Below are positions 26,764 to 36,796 of a stretch of DNA of 64,000 nt, one piece after another (the stretch's first letter is position 1; each line of letters starts with the position of its first letter). The notes under the pieces are model-generated. The model saw nothing but the letters and a program-made list of their open reading frames with translations, was not told where the DNA came from and ran no database searches. This stretch comes from Methylomonas sp. EFPC3. GTDB taxonomy: Bacteria > Pseudomonadota > Gammaproteobacteria > Methylococcales > Methylomonadaceae. The stretch covers positions 2,852,001-2,916,000 of the forward strand of contig NZ_CP116398.1 in assembly GCF_029643245.1 (NCBI RefSeq), in the 5' to 3' direction. A program made the translations under genes and the position numbers.

Positions 26764-28251
26764 TTATCCTTTCTGCGACGGCAATTTAGATGTCAGACGC
26801 AAAGACACCGTCAGACCTTCCAATTGGTAATGCGGCCGCAAGAAAAACTTGGATTGGTAGTAGCCGGGATTCCCTTCCACTTCCTCCACCACCACTTCGG
26901 CGCCGGCCAAAGGCCGTCTCGCTTTGTCTTTCTCGGTAGCAACGGCAGGATTGGTCAGCACGTATTGGCTGATCCAGGTATTCAACCAGGACTCCATATC
27001 CTCCCTTTCCTTGAAAGAACCGATCTTGTCGCGGACGATGCATTTCAGATAATGGGCGAAGCGGCAGGTCGCGAACAGGTAAGGCAGACGCGCGGCCAAA
27101 TTGGCGTTGGCGGTTGCATCCGGATCTTCGTATTCGGCCGGTTTTTGTAAGGACTGTGCGCCAATAAACGCGGCAAAGTCGGTATTCTTCTTATGCAGCA
27201 ACGGCATGAATCCGCTTTTCGCCAGTTCCGCTTCGCGGCGGTCGGTAATCGCGATTTCGGTCGGGCATTTCATATCGACGCCGCCGTCGTCGGTCGGAAA
27301 CGAATGCACCGGCAAACCTTCCACTGCACCGCCGGACTCGACGCCGCGAATCTGCGAACACCAGCCGTAATATTTGAACGAGCGGTTGATGTTGACCGCC
27401 ATCGCGTAGGCCGCGTTCGACCAGGTATATTTGCCGCTGTCGGCTCCGGAGGTATCTTCTTCAAAATCGAATTCTTCGACCGGATCGGTTTTGGAGCCGT
27501 AAGGCAAACGGCTCAGGAAGCGCGGCATTGCCAAACCGATATAGCGTGAATCGTCCGATTCGCGTAGCGACCGCCACGCGGCGTACTCGGGCGTTTGGAA
27601 AATTTTGGTCAAGTCGCGCGGATTGGCGAGTTCAGACCAGCTTTCCATTTGCAACACTGAAGGCGCGACACCGGAGATAAAAGGCGTATGCGCCGAAGCG
27701 CTGATCTTCGCCATCTCGCCGAGCAATTCGACGTCTTGCGGGCTGTGGTCGAAATGGTAATCGCCGACCAAACAACCGAAAGGTTCGCCACCGAAGGTGC
27801 CGTATTCTTCTTCGTACAGTTTTTTGAACAGTGGACTTTGGTCCCAGGCGGTCCCTTTGAATTTTTTCAGGGTTTTGCCCAGTTCGTTTTTGGAAATATT
27901 CAACACCTTGATTTTCAACATCTCGTCGGTTTCGGTGTTGTTAACCAGATAATGCAGTCCCCGCCATGCGCCTTCCAGTTTTTGGAAATCGGGGTGATGC
28001 AGGACCAAGTTCAACTGCTCGGTGATTTTTTGGTCCAGACTGGCGATGATGGCCTGGATCGATTTGATGGCATCGTCCGAAATTTTCGCGACGTCCTTCA
28101 AGGCGTATTGGGCCAGGGTCGCTACGGCGGTATTGACCTGATTCGCCGCCTCGGTACCCGGTTTGAACTCCTTGGCCAGCAATGCGGAGAAATCGTCGAA
28201 CTCCAGGGTTTGGGTTGCACCTTGCGCGCTTTGCGATTCTAATTCTGCCAT
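26764..28251 (-). CDS. tssC: T6SS sheath large subunit TssC
   Basis: A 495-aa TssC/VipB protein, the larger part of the contractile sheath. Clear family segments are LEGAWRGLHYLVNNTETDEM, EYGTFGGEPFGCLVGDYHFD and the C-terminal NPGYYQSKFFLRPHYQLEGL. Full length. It lies 3 bp after tssB. Confidence 0.97.
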   Translation of the reverse strand: MAELESQSAQGATQTLEFDDFSALLAKEFKPGTEAANQVNTAVATLAQYALKDVAKISDDAIKSIQAIIASLDQKITEQLNLVLHHPDFQKLEGAWRGLHYLVNNTETDEMLKIKVLNISKNELGKTLKKFKGTAWDQSPLFKKLYEEEYGTFGGEPFGCLVGDYHFDHSPQDVELLGEMAKISASAHTPFISGVAPSVLQMESWSELANPRDLTKIFQTPEYAAWRSLRESDDSRYIGLAMPRFLSRLPYGSKTDPVEEFDFEEDTSGADSGKYTWSNAAYAMAVNINRSFKYYGWCSQIRGVESGGAVEGLPVHSFPTDDGGVDMKCPTEIAITDRREAELAKSGFMPLLHKKNTDFAAFIGAQSLQKPAEYEDPDATANANLAARLPYLFATCRFAHYLKCIVRDKIGSFKEREDMESWLNTWISQYVLTNPAVATEKDKARRPLAGAEVVVEEVEGNPGYYQSKFFLRPHYQLEGLTVSLRLTSKLPSQKG

Positions 28252-28254
28252 GGC

Positions 28255-28785
28255 TTATTCCCCTTGCCCTTCGGTGGTTTCAGCTCCGGATTCGGCTGGC
28301 TTGGCCGATGCCGCCAAGGTTTGCAGCAAGGTCGGATCGTTAATTAGTTTGGCGATCAGTTCTTCGGCGCCGGTTTTGCCGTCCATGTAAGTGATCAGAT
28401 TCGACAGCTGAGTTCTGGCCTCCAGGATTTTATCCAGACCGGCGACCTTTTTCGCGACCGCGGCCGGCGAGAAATCGTCCATGCTTTCAAAGGTGATATC
28501 GACGCTCAAATTGCCTTCGCCGGTCAGGGTATTGGCGACCTGGAACGCAACGCGCGGCTTCATCGATTTCAAACGATCGTTGAAATTGTCGACGTCGATT
28601 TCCAGCAATTTGCGGTCGGCCACGGGAGCCAACGGTTCGGAAGGCTTGCCGGACAAATCGGACATCACCCCCATCACAAACGGCAACTGTACCTTCTTCT
28701 CCGAACCATACAATTCGACATCGTATTCAATCTGCACCCGGGGCGCCCGGTTTCGCTGTATAAATTTCTGACTACTCTCAGCCAT
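28255..28785 (-). CDS. tssB: T6SS sheath small subunit TssB
   Basis: A 176-aa TssB/VipA protein with the typical RAPRVQIEYDVELYGSEKKV start, LPFVMGVMSDLSGKPSEPL and the conserved VDNFNDRLKSMKPRVAFQV segment. It pairs with TssC and carries the ClpV/TagJ contact helix near its end. It is preceded by tssA. Confidence 0.97.
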   Translation of the reverse strand: MAESSQKFIQRNRAPRVQIEYDVELYGSEKKVQLPFVMGVMSDLSGKPSEPLAPVADRKLLEIDVDNFNDRLKSMKPRVAFQVANTLTGEGNLSVDITFESMDDFSPAAVAKKVAGLDKILEARTQLSNLITYMDGKTGAEELIAKLINDPTLLQTLAASAKPAESGAETTEGQGE

Positions 28786-28823
28786 GTTCTTCTCCAGTTG
28801 AAATAGTAAACAACAGTAACACT

Positions 28824-29858
28824 TTAGTTCAGATCGGGACCTTTGATTAGATCAATTTGCGACAGCGCATCCGGCATCAGGTTATTGACTATGCTGAGGA
28901 AATCCGCGGTAGCAAGATACTTGGCACGTTGCAACAAAATAGGCACCGGGCTAGAAGGCTCGTAGTCGGCGTAATATTTGCAGAGCAAGTCTAACGTCCG
29001 AACGACATCCGCACGCGACTCTATCGCCCCGGACACTTGTTTGACTTTAGCCGGGGCGCTGCCACCGGTTGCGCCGACTTCGTCTTGCTCGGCATTCTGT
29101 TCGGTGCTTTCGGCTTCGCTTTCCAGTCGGCTGCCGGCGAGTTGGTCGAACTGGTAACTGATTTCTTTAAGTAAGGATCGGAGCGCCGACAAATTGGCGC
29201 CCTGGCCAACACCTACTTTTTCGCTGACAAAATTCTCTAACTGCGCCACGCTGGCAATACTCTCGCCGATCGCCCGGAACGTTGCGCCCAATTCCTCACC
29301 GTCCACATCCAAAAATGCGGCCTTGATGGCGTTGATATCGGGTTTGGCAACGCCTTCCGGCGGCTCCAACTTATCGGTCGCATACTGAATGTCGCGTAAA
29401 CAGAAACGGCCTACGGCTTTGGATTCGACCAGCGGCGTCAAACTTAAGGGCCGGATGATCCAATCGAAATTCACTAACTCTTCGATGATATTGATCCGCA
29501 ACGTCGGATCCAGGCCGTCGTCCGGGTCGAGTTGCGGGTGAATGCTATCCCAATACCGATTCACCGACTCCTGCAACAGACCGAGCCCGTCGCGAAAACC
29601 GGTCAAGCCTTCCAACGGAATCAACGCTCTGATCAAGTACAAAATCACCTGCAGATCTCTGGATCTCTCCAACAATGCCAGGGTTTGTTTTTGGATATCG
29701 CGCCAGTTGGGCGGCATCGCTTTTTCGCCGGTAAACTGATTTTCGGGCGTGCCCTGAATATCGGTGTCCAACGCAATCCGGGCGGCGTCATATTCCAAGT
29801 TGTCGCCGCAGGGGTTATCCGGGCTTATTTCGTTTAACAAGCCTGATAAATCGGCCAT
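28824..29858 (-). CDS. tssA: T6SS assembly cap protein TssA
   Basis: A 344-aa ImpA-family TssA protein. The N-terminal ImpA domain has the hallmark ISPDNPCGDNLEYDA and NWRDIQKQTLALLERSRDLQ. A variable middle is rich in Glu and Ala (about 240-275). The C-terminal part (YEPSSPVPILLQRAKYLATA) fits the short TssA class. It primes tail-tube and sheath growth. It is the first gene of the tssABC-hcp-tagJ-tssEFG-clpV transcript. The ribosome-binding site is GGAG. Confidence 0.94.
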   Translation of the reverse strand: MADLSGLLNEISPDNPCGDNLEYDAARIALDTDIQGTPENQFTGEKAMPPNWRDIQKQTLALLERSRDLQVILYLIRALIPLEGLTGFRDGLGLLQESVNRYWDSIHPQLDPDDGLDPTLRINIIEELVNFDWIIRPLSLTPLVESKAVGRFCLRDIQYATDKLEPPEGVAKPDINAIKAAFLDVDGEELGATFRAIGESIASVAQLENFVSEKVGVGQGANLSALRSLLKEISYQFDQLAGSRLESEAESTEQNAEQDEVGATGGSAPAKVKQVSGAIESRADVVRTLDLLCKYYADYEPSSPVPILLQRAKYLATADFLSIVNNLMPDALSQIDLIKGPDLN

Positions 29859-30371
29859 GTTCTATTCTCCAAATCGGTAAAATCCAGCACCAGCGGCAAA
29901 CAAGGCAGCCGAGCCGCAACTAGCGTTGCGATCCGAAAATGCGGCCATGGCGCAACTGATTATTAACCCATCAGGGTTACAAATTTACGTCGCCTAACAT
30001 AATTCCCGGCATGCTCTACCCAGATTGCGGCGCTTCCAGTGTAGCCGCTTTTACGACGCGTGCCGAAAATCGAAATAAACGTGCTTGCCGGATTCATCGC
30101 TCATTCGAATTGAGCAATCGGCGCTCAACGATAGGGACTATCACAATTAATATGCCAACCAAGCCGGCTTATCGGCAATCAAAAGCTAAGCGATTGAAAG
30201 ATAATAATTATTGAAATAGCGCATAAAGTCGGGACCTGCCAGGCGATCAAGTCTAAACGCACAGTTGGCACGATATGTCGTACCCGATACGGGATTTGGT
30301 AAATTGAGGTGGGGACTAACGGCCAACACCGGCCAGCCGTCTGGCGTGGGTAAAAGTCTGGGACAGGGCTT
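29859..30371. other. Non-coding gap between tagF-pppA and tssA
   Basis: About 510 bp without a convincing gene; short frames on both strands look random. It should hold the promoter of the tssA transcript. On the minus strand TTGGCA then ATTGT with GG-N10-GT spacing (30141-30158) resembles a sigma54 site except that the -12 GC is GT. An AATAATTATT palindrome lies at 30200-30209. No clear sigma70 promoter is seen. Confidence 0.4.
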
Positions 30372-31904
30372 TCAGCCGAATTGGGCGACAACGACCGTGA
30401 TGTTGTCCCTACCGCTGCGCGCCAAGGCCTGATCGATCAGACTATCAGTGGCTTCCCGACAATCGCCGAGCGCCAGCGAAGCGGCGATTTCGGCTTCACT
30501 CAATTCTTTGTCCAAGCCATCGCTACACAGTAAGTAACGGTCGCCCGCCTCGGCCCGGAATCTCAGCACATCCAAAACCAGATCCTGCTGTCCACCCACG
30601 GCACGGGTAATCACATTCGCTCCGACCTGCTGCTCGGCCACTTCCCGAGTCATCAAGCCTGAATCCATCAATTCGTCTAATAGCGTGTGATCGCGGGTCA
30701 GTTGCCGGAATCGCCCTCCGCGCAGTTGGTACAGCCGGCTATCCCCCGCCCAAATCGCGGCGCATTCCGCCGCGCAGGCCAGAAGCGCCACAACCGTGGT
30801 ACCGATGATGTCGCCCTGCTGCAGGCCGGAGGCAAAACGGCGTAGATCTTCGTTGATCTTTTGCAAACGCGCTAATGCCGCTTCTATTTGTCCGTCTAAA
30901 CTCTCAGTGGGCGCCATGGCCGATAGACTGTCAACCACCAGCCGGCTGGCCAGGTCACCTGACTGGTGTCCTCCCATACCATCGGCAACGACCCATAGCC
31001 CTTGCGTCGGGGAATTCAGCATCGCATCCTCGTTGTGTTTGCGCTTATTGCCAACCACGCTTACACCATGGGAAGACCAGCTCGGAGTAGCCGGGGGCGA
31101 TTCGGCAGCCATTTCGGTCTTTGTCACGACCGCCGGATTGATCTGACGAGATTCCAAAGTTTGTTTATGGCTGTGTAATTGCCAGGAGCGCGTGGTTTGC
31201 GGGATGCCTTTTAAAAAATCGGCATATGTCTCGATGGGCGGCAAACCTTCGCAACACAACAGATTGGCAGGGCCGGCCTGGGTGCCGGCCGAAGACCACA
31301 CGCTGTAGCACGTTAAAAACCTCGCCATCAAGGCTTGGCTCAAGTACGGATACGCCAACCCGCTTTGCGATAAATCACGCATTTCGAAGCCAACGGCCCA
31401 CTTACCTTGGGGTTGGCGGAAATCCGCATCAGAATTGCCTTGAAAATAATGGGCCGGACCGTGCCGGTTCCAGGAAATACTTGATACCGCTGCGTCGAAT
31501 GCCTCCAAATCGAAGGACTCGCCCAAAACTGACAGCGCCACATCCTCCAATTGCGCGAACCAATCCGTCTCCGGCAGGAACAAACCCATCACGGCGTCGC
31601 TCGGCACCGGCTGCGCCAAAGTCAACGGGTAATAGCGTCCGACCCGGTCGACACTGGGCATCATCACGCCAGCCCAGGCAGTGTTGCCGCAAACTCCGGG
31701 GCCGAGGGCGAAACGCCACAAAGGACTGACCAAAAACGACGATAGCCACTTGTCGCCCAGCGAATCCTGACTGGCGCGCAACGACGATTGCAACCATTGG
31801 TCCCAGGGCTCGATGAATTGGCGGGGCAAGCGCCGGCTAACAAAATCGCCCAAGCTAGGAACTTTGCCGAAAAAACCGACTGTTGCCGGTTCGACATTCG
31901 TCAC
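30372..31904 (-). CDS. TagF (ImpM) - PppA phosphatase fusion
   Basis: A 510-aa fusion of two T6SS post-translational regulators that are usually separate. The N-terminal part (about 1-220) is TagF/ImpM-like, with VGFFGKVPSLGDFVSRRLP and PWDQWLQ. The C-terminal part (about 275-510) is a complete PP2C Ser/Thr phosphatase with NEDAM, VVADGMGGHQSGDLAS, GTTVVALL, WAGDSRLYQLRGG, LLCSDGLDKELSEAE and DNITVVVA, so all metal-binding Asp residues are present. In other systems PppA removes phosphate from the FHA protein and TagF represses assembly. No PpkA kinase gene is visible in the cluster. The start overlaps the tssM stop by four bases. Confidence 0.93.
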   Translation of the reverse strand: MTNVEPATVGFFGKVPSLGDFVSRRLPRQFIEPWDQWLQSSLRASQDSLGDKWLSSFLVSPLWRFALGPGVCGNTAWAGVMMPSVDRVGRYYPLTLAQPVPSDAVMGLFLPETDWFAQLEDVALSVLGESFDLEAFDAAVSSISWNRHGPAHYFQGNSDADFRQPQGKWAVGFEMRDLSQSGLAYPYLSQALMARFLTCYSVWSSAGTQAGPANLLCCEGLPPIETYADFLKGIPQTTRSWQLHSHKQTLESRQINPAVVTKTEMAAESPPATPSWSSHGVSVVGNKRKHNEDAMLNSPTQGLWVVADGMGGHQSGDLASRLVVDSLSAMAPTESLDGQIEAALARLQKINEDLRRFASGLQQGDIIGTTVVALLACAAECAAIWAGDSRLYQLRGGRFRQLTRDHTLLDELMDSGLMTREVAEQQVGANVITRAVGGQQDLVLDVLRFRAEAGDRYLLCSDGLDKELSEAEIAASLALGDCREATDSLIDQALARSGRDNITVVVAQFG

Positions 31905-34900
31905 AAGGCCTCCGGGCAGCGGAAGCTTTGGTATTCGCTAATGCCGAACGGATTGTTTACGCTCGCGGCGTGCAATTCGAAACGGGCGCTGAGGCCTTCT
32001 ACTTGCACGGTCAGATTGAAGCGGTCAGGCAGGCCTGTCGGCTCAATGTTGAATTCATCAAACATACGAAACAGCGCCCAGGCCCCGTCTTTGGCACGGC
32101 TGACTTGTTTGCCGTCCAGGGTTTCGAATACCACTCGCACTCCGGCGCTGTTATTGCTTCCCGGCCATTGAAATTTAGTCAGCTGTTCCGGCCCGTGGCG
32201 ATAGACCAATTCCTGGCCTTCGACATTCAGCCGGAAAGTCCCGACCCGGTCGTCTAAGGACAGCGGCTTCAATTCAAACTGGACTTGCGGCACGGCACCG
32301 CCACCCGGGAAAAACGCATCGCGGATTTTGGCGGCAATCTGGAATTGGCGAATGCTGGCCGGGGCCAAGCCCAGAGCGTTATCGGATTTAAGTTCTTGCC
32401 ACTGCACAGCGGCAATATCGACGAAAGGTTTCAAATTGGCATTGAAAAACTGGTCGACGATACCGTTAGCCGCAAACACCTTGCCAAAATCGGCCAACAA
32501 CACATCCTGAGGCGTATTTTTCGCAAATGGATAGCGGCCGGACAAGGCAGCCTTACAGGGAATTGCTACGGCGGTTTTCAACATTTCGTTGAGCTGGTTT
32601 TTTGCACCGCTCTTGATTTGTTGACCGCCAGTGGCGGTCAAGGCGTTTAAAGAGGCCGCAATAGGCCCCGGTAAGCGGGCGAATTCCATCTTCGCCGCCT
32701 GCAGCGGATCAATGCCGCCGCCTGCGGCTTTGGCAGCTTCGGTGGATAGAGCCTGGCCGCCGGCATTGCTGGCCGAGCCGATTTGCATCAAATAGTCATG
32801 CAGATTTTTAATACTGGAGAGCGCCGAAGCGATCGGCGCCGGACGGTCGGCACCGCCGCGCACTTGCGCGTTAAACGGCTCGAAATAAGCTTCTAACGCT
32901 TTAACCGGATCGATGCCTTGCTCGTTCTGTTTGGCCATCGCCAACAATTTCTGGGTAGCGGCCTCCGGCACCGCGACAGCGCCGGCGGCTTTGCTCAGGC
33001 TGTCGGCCAAGTCTGCCGAGAGTTTGCTCAGTGAAGTATTTTTTTCGACCAACTCCAGCAACAATTTCAACGGCGAGTCCGGTCTGGACAACAGATCCAG
33101 TGTGTCGACCAGCTGGCTGGTCCCGGCTTGCGGCCGGAATTTGACCGCGGCCAAGACGCCATCCCAGGCTTTTTGATAATCGGCCAGATACAACCGTTTG
33201 AAATCGCCGTACAAGCGGTCGATTTCGGTCAAGGAATTGCCGGTTTCGACACCCAATACCCAGTTCTGTTCGCTGGCTTCCTTGACGTAAGACATACCCT
33301 TTTTCAAAAACAGCTCGGTATAGCCATAAGCGGTGAACACCCCGGGCACCACGATTGAGTCCAACTCTTTGCCATTGGCCGCAACGAAAACCCGGCCGCC
33401 ATTTGGCGCCAATTGGGCGGCAACGATCAAATCGTGGCTATGGTCAAACAAAGCCTCGCTTTTAAAGCGACTGTAGACTTGATTGACCAACGGTATTTGG
33501 CTCAGTTTGTTGCGAACCGCGCCGACAAAGTTGTTATCGATCGCGGCAGGATCCAACGGCAAAGCCAGCAAATTATCCAAATGGGTCTGCAATTTCGCTT
33601 GAGTTTCCGGATCGGTGGCGAACATTTGTTCCCAATCCAGCTTGATCCAGGGCTGAGCCACCTTGACATCCATCCGTTGGGGTTCGCCGAACATCAGATA
33701 AACTCGCAATAACTGGTATAACACATCCAGGTTGCTACCTTCGTCGCTCTGCATGCGTTGTTGCAAGCGCTGGACGATCTGTACCGCAAAGCCCTCCCTC
33801 AACAAGCGCTGGTAGGCCATGTCCACACCGGAGCCGATCTTGTCGCCTTGATCCAATCCAAAACCTGTACTCCAGCCGGCTTGGCGATAAACATCGCCCG
33901 CCGCCTGCAGTGCGTTTAGCTTCGGCAACAAGGCCAAAAATCCGCTTCGGGCGTCTTGAGCGACGATATTACTGGCACGGTAGGCTTCGATTTGTTTGTC
34001 GACGTCGGCTATCGCCATTTTATTGGCGGTAAAACTGATTGACCAAACAATGGTGGCGATTGCAACAAACGCAAAGGTAGCGCCGTAGGCGGCAAACGTC
34101 ATCAGGCGATATCGGCGCTCCACCCGCGGATCGGTGCCGACCAGGTCCGCTTCCGGAAACACCACCTGTTTCAACAATTTGGTCAGAAAATAACTTTTGC
34201 CGCGGCCACTCAATAAAGGAACTGCTTGGCGCTCGAGTCTAAAACTGGCGGCCAGCGCCGACATGATGCGGTCGATAGGGGTGCCTTCCTGGGTGCCGCT
34301 GCTGAAGTACACGCCGCGCAATAGAAACGGTTCTTCATAACGATTGGTGGAAAACGTAGCCTGCAAAAAATCGGTAGCAACGGTTTTGAACAGCATCATT
34401 TGCTGCGGGAAATCGAAAATGGCCGCTCGCCGCTGAACATCACGTTCTTCCTGCATCCGTTTCAGACGCCGCTGAGTCAGTCGCTCAATCAACTCGTCGT
34501 AACCACGTCCGAATTGCTGGATGTGTTCGGCCGGATTGTCGGTGGCCATTTCGGTACGCAGAAAAGTTTCGCCCCATACTTGGCTGCGTTCGTCTTCGGT
34601 CAAGTTGGCGAAAAAGTCGTTAAAACCTGCAATTAAGTCGGCTTTGGTAAACAACACGTAAACCGGTAACTGAACACCCAAGCGGTCGTTCAACTCCATG
34701 ATCCGGCGCCTGACCGCCGCCGCATGCTGCCGCAATTCTTCTTCCGACTGTTGCATCAAGTCGCTGACGCTGACCGCGACGAATACGCCGTTTAATGGCC
34801 GGCGCGGCCGGTATTTTTTAAGCAACAGCAGGAAACCCTGCCAAGCGGACGCATCCACCTCTTTATGACTATCTTGCGTGGTGTAGCGGCCGGCGGTATC

Positions 34901-35458
34901 CAGCAATATCGCTTCGTCGGAAAACCACCAATCGCAATCGCGGGTACCGCTGACGCCTTTCACCGAATGCGTACCCAAACGCTCGGCCAACGGGAAGTGC
35001 AAACCGGAATTGATCAATGCTGTCGTTTTACCGGACCCCGGCGCACCGATAATTGCATACCAAGGCATTTCGTACAGAAATTGGGTACTTCGCTGTTGCT
35101 TACCCCCACTAGTTTTCAACAACGCTAACGCTTGTTCAAAACCTCGGCCTAAGATATCCAACTCTGCGGTGGCGGCGGCTTCCGTATCGTTAGCACTATC
35201 ATTGCCCTCCTTTCCGGCCAAATCGGCCATCAGCTTATGGTCGCGTTGTTGCGAGAAGCGGTAGGCCAATAGCCGATAAATCAGCCAGACAAATACTAAT
35301 ACCCCGATCGTTATTCCTCTGGCCAATTCAGATTCCAACGGCGCGACACCGGCAATTGCCACCAGCGGCCCGATAAACCAGATCATTAGCGATAGGAACA
35401 GTATGCCGATCAGTTCCAACACCCATTTATGTTTGAAGAAATTGAATATCCGTTCCAC
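31901..35458 (-). CDS. tssM: T6SS membrane-complex protein TssM (IcmF)
   Basis: An 1185-aa inner-membrane protein. Two N-terminal membrane segments (residues about 14-65) are followed by a cytoplasmic NTPase-like domain with Walker A IIGAPGSGKTTAL (about 137-149) and DTAGRYTTQD. A third membrane segment (about 440-460) is followed by a large periplasmic domain with IcmF-related and DUF1215-type regions. It links TssL to the outer-membrane side of the channel. The length is normal. tssL precedes it by 10 bp. Confidence 0.96.
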   Translation of the reverse strand: MERIFNFFKHKWVLELIGILFLSLMIWFIGPLVAIAGVAPLESELARGITIGVLVFVWLIYRLLAYRFSQQRDHKLMADLAGKEGNDSANDTEAAATAELDILGRGFEQALALLKTSGGKQQRSTQFLYEMPWYAIIGAPGSGKTTALINSGLHFPLAERLGTHSVKGVSGTRDCDWWFSDEAILLDTAGRYTTQDSHKEVDASAWQGFLLLLKKYRPRRPLNGVFVAVSVSDLMQQSEEELRQHAAAVRRRIMELNDRLGVQLPVYVLFTKADLIAGFNDFFANLTEDERSQVWGETFLRTEMATDNPAEHIQQFGRGYDELIERLTQRRLKRMQEERDVQRRAAIFDFPQQMMLFKTVATDFLQATFSTNRYEEPFLLRGVYFSSGTQEGTPIDRIMSALAASFRLERQAVPLLSGRGKSYFLTKLLKQVVFPEADLVGTDPRVERRYRLMTFAAYGATFAFVAIATIVWSISFTANKMAIADVDKQIEAYRASNIVAQDARSGFLALLPKLNALQAAGDVYRQAGWSTGFGLDQGDKIGSGVDMAYQRLLREGFAVQIVQRLQQRMQSDEGSNLDVLYQLLRVYLMFGEPQRMDVKVAQPWIKLDWEQMFATDPETQAKLQTHLDNLLALPLDPAAIDNNFVGAVRNKLSQIPLVNQVYSRFKSEALFDHSHDLIVAAQLAPNGGRVFVAANGKELDSIVVPGVFTAYGYTELFLKKGMSYVKEASEQNWVLGVETGNSLTEIDRLYGDFKRLYLADYQKAWDGVLAAVKFRPQAGTSQLVDTLDLLSRPDSPLKLLLELVEKNTSLSKLSADLADSLSKAAGAVAVPEAATQKLLAMAKQNEQGIDPVKALEAYFEPFNAQVRGGADRPAPIASALSSIKNLHDYLMQIGSASNAGGQALSTEAAKAAGGGIDPLQAAKMEFARLPGPIAASLNALTATGGQQIKSGAKNQLNEMLKTAVAIPCKAALSGRYPFAKNTPQDVLLADFGKVFAANGIVDQFFNANLKPFVDIAAVQWQELKSDNALGLAPASIRQFQIAAKIRDAFFPGGGAVPQVQFELKPLSLDDRVGTFRLNVEGQELVYRHGPEQLTKFQWPGSNNSAGVRVVFETLDGKQVSRAKDGAWALFRMFDEFNIEPTGLPDRFNLTVQVEGLSARFELHAASVNNPFGISEYQSFRCPEAL

Positions 35459-35467
35459 GAGCAGTTC

Positions 35468-36790
35468 TCACTTAATCAGGATGTCGACACGGCGGTTAAG
35501 CGCGCGATGTTCTGCGCTGTCGTTGGGCACCAGCGGCTCTCCATCTGCGCGCCCCTCGGCCCGGGCGGTTCCGCGCAACTGAGCGGAAGCGACCAAAATA
35601 GCCAATACATTCTTGGCTCGCGCCGTCGACAAATGCCAATTGGAGGGAAACCGGGCTGACACGATGGGTTTATCATCTGTATGCCCGGTGACGAGTATCG
35701 AGTCTTGCTGATTCTCGAGTTCCTTAGCGATCTTTTTCAACATCGGAATGAATTCGGGTTTAACCTGATCGCTACCTGATGGAAATGAATTGCGGATACG
35801 GATAACGCTATCGTCGACTACTTCTACCATGTTGCTGGCGATCTCGTCGTGCAATAGCGGAATAAAACGTTGCGCCCGGTTTGGCATCGGCGATGGGCTC
35901 GCCGGGACGGCCGGCGCAGTAGACTCCAGCGCAGCCAGCGAAATCGGTTCCTTACTCAACTTGAGCAGTTCTTTGTAGGTTGGATCTGAGGCGGCGTTGA
36001 TAAAGAACACAAAGCCCAAATAACACAGCAAGGCCAATCCGGCCGCTATGGTTGCGAACACCCATAAAGGGATACGGTTTAGCAGCGGCTGTACTGCTGT
36101 TTTCTGGCCTTGCCAGCGAGGTGACAATTCCGGCGGGCTGTCTCCGCGAACGCGTTGGATCAATTGGTATAGTTCAAGCCGTTGCTTTTCCAACTCGTTC
36201 ATACCGTTAGCCATGATTCGGTATTTGCCTTCGAAACCGAAACTCAATAAAACATAACAAAGCTCGATCAAAGCCAAATTTTGTGCAGGTTGTCTTACCA
36301 ATTGATCGAGAATCTGAAAAAATCGCTCTCCCCCCCAGGCTTCCTTGTGAAACACGATCAACAAGCTTTGATGCCCCCAATTGCTTTGTGATCCCCACGG
36401 GGTGTTCTGGATAATTTCGTCGAGAAAGGCACAAAGGCCATAGCTGGCGATACGCACTTGCTCTTGTTGTAAACCTGAGGCAAGTGCACGGTTCTCGAAT
36501 TCGCTGAGTTCCTTAGCGAGTTTTTGTTTTAATTCGTCGATTGCCGAATACGCGACCATTGTCTTTAATCTGGCGGCCAGCGAAAGTAGGCCGGCAGCCA
36601 AATCCAAGAACGAAGCGGATGCCGATAACGTCAACGCGCTTATTGGCGGCAGATTTTGAAAACTGGCAGGTGGCGGGGTTACCGATTTTTGTACAGCCCG
36701 ACTGATCGTGGCGGAGTCAGGCATACGCCCGCCCGGCGACGGGCGTAACACGGTTTTGTCGTCATCACCGAATGGACCATTTTGCGTCAT
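35468..36790 (-). CDS. tssL: T6SS membrane-complex protein TssL with OmpA domain
   Basis: A 440-aa TssL/DotU-family protein with a C-terminal peptidoglycan-binding OmpA domain. The cytoplasmic DotU part (about 60-230) has CAFLDEIIQNTPWGSQSNW and LCYVLLSFGFEGKYR. One membrane segment (IPLWVFATIAAGLALLCYLG) lies at about residue 253. The OmpA domain (about 330-440) has VTGHTDDKPI and the closing AEHRALNRRVDILI. The N-terminal 50 residues are Pro/Ser-rich. It anchors the complex to the cell wall. Confidence 0.95.
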   Translation of the reverse strand: MTQNGPFGDDDKTVLRPSPGGRMPDSATISRAVQKSVTPPPASFQNLPPISALTLSASASFLDLAAGLLSLAARLKTMVAYSAIDELKQKLAKELSEFENRALASGLQQEQVRIASYGLCAFLDEIIQNTPWGSQSNWGHQSLLIVFHKEAWGGERFFQILDQLVRQPAQNLALIELCYVLLSFGFEGKYRIMANGMNELEKQRLELYQLIQRVRGDSPPELSPRWQGQKTAVQPLLNRIPLWVFATIAAGLALLCYLGFVFFINAASDPTYKELLKLSKEPISLAALESTAPAVPASPSPMPNRAQRFIPLLHDEIASNMVEVVDDSVIRIRNSFPSGSDQVKPEFIPMLKKIAKELENQQDSILVTGHTDDKPIVSARFPSNWHLSTARAKNVLAILVASAQLRGTARAEGRADGEPLVPNDSAEHRALNRRVDILIK

Positions 36791-36796
36791 TGCAGC

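Noticed and set aside
30011..30214. 67-codon plus-strand frame in the gap before tssA
   Set aside because: Basic, low-quality product with no ribosome-binding site or family; probably chance.
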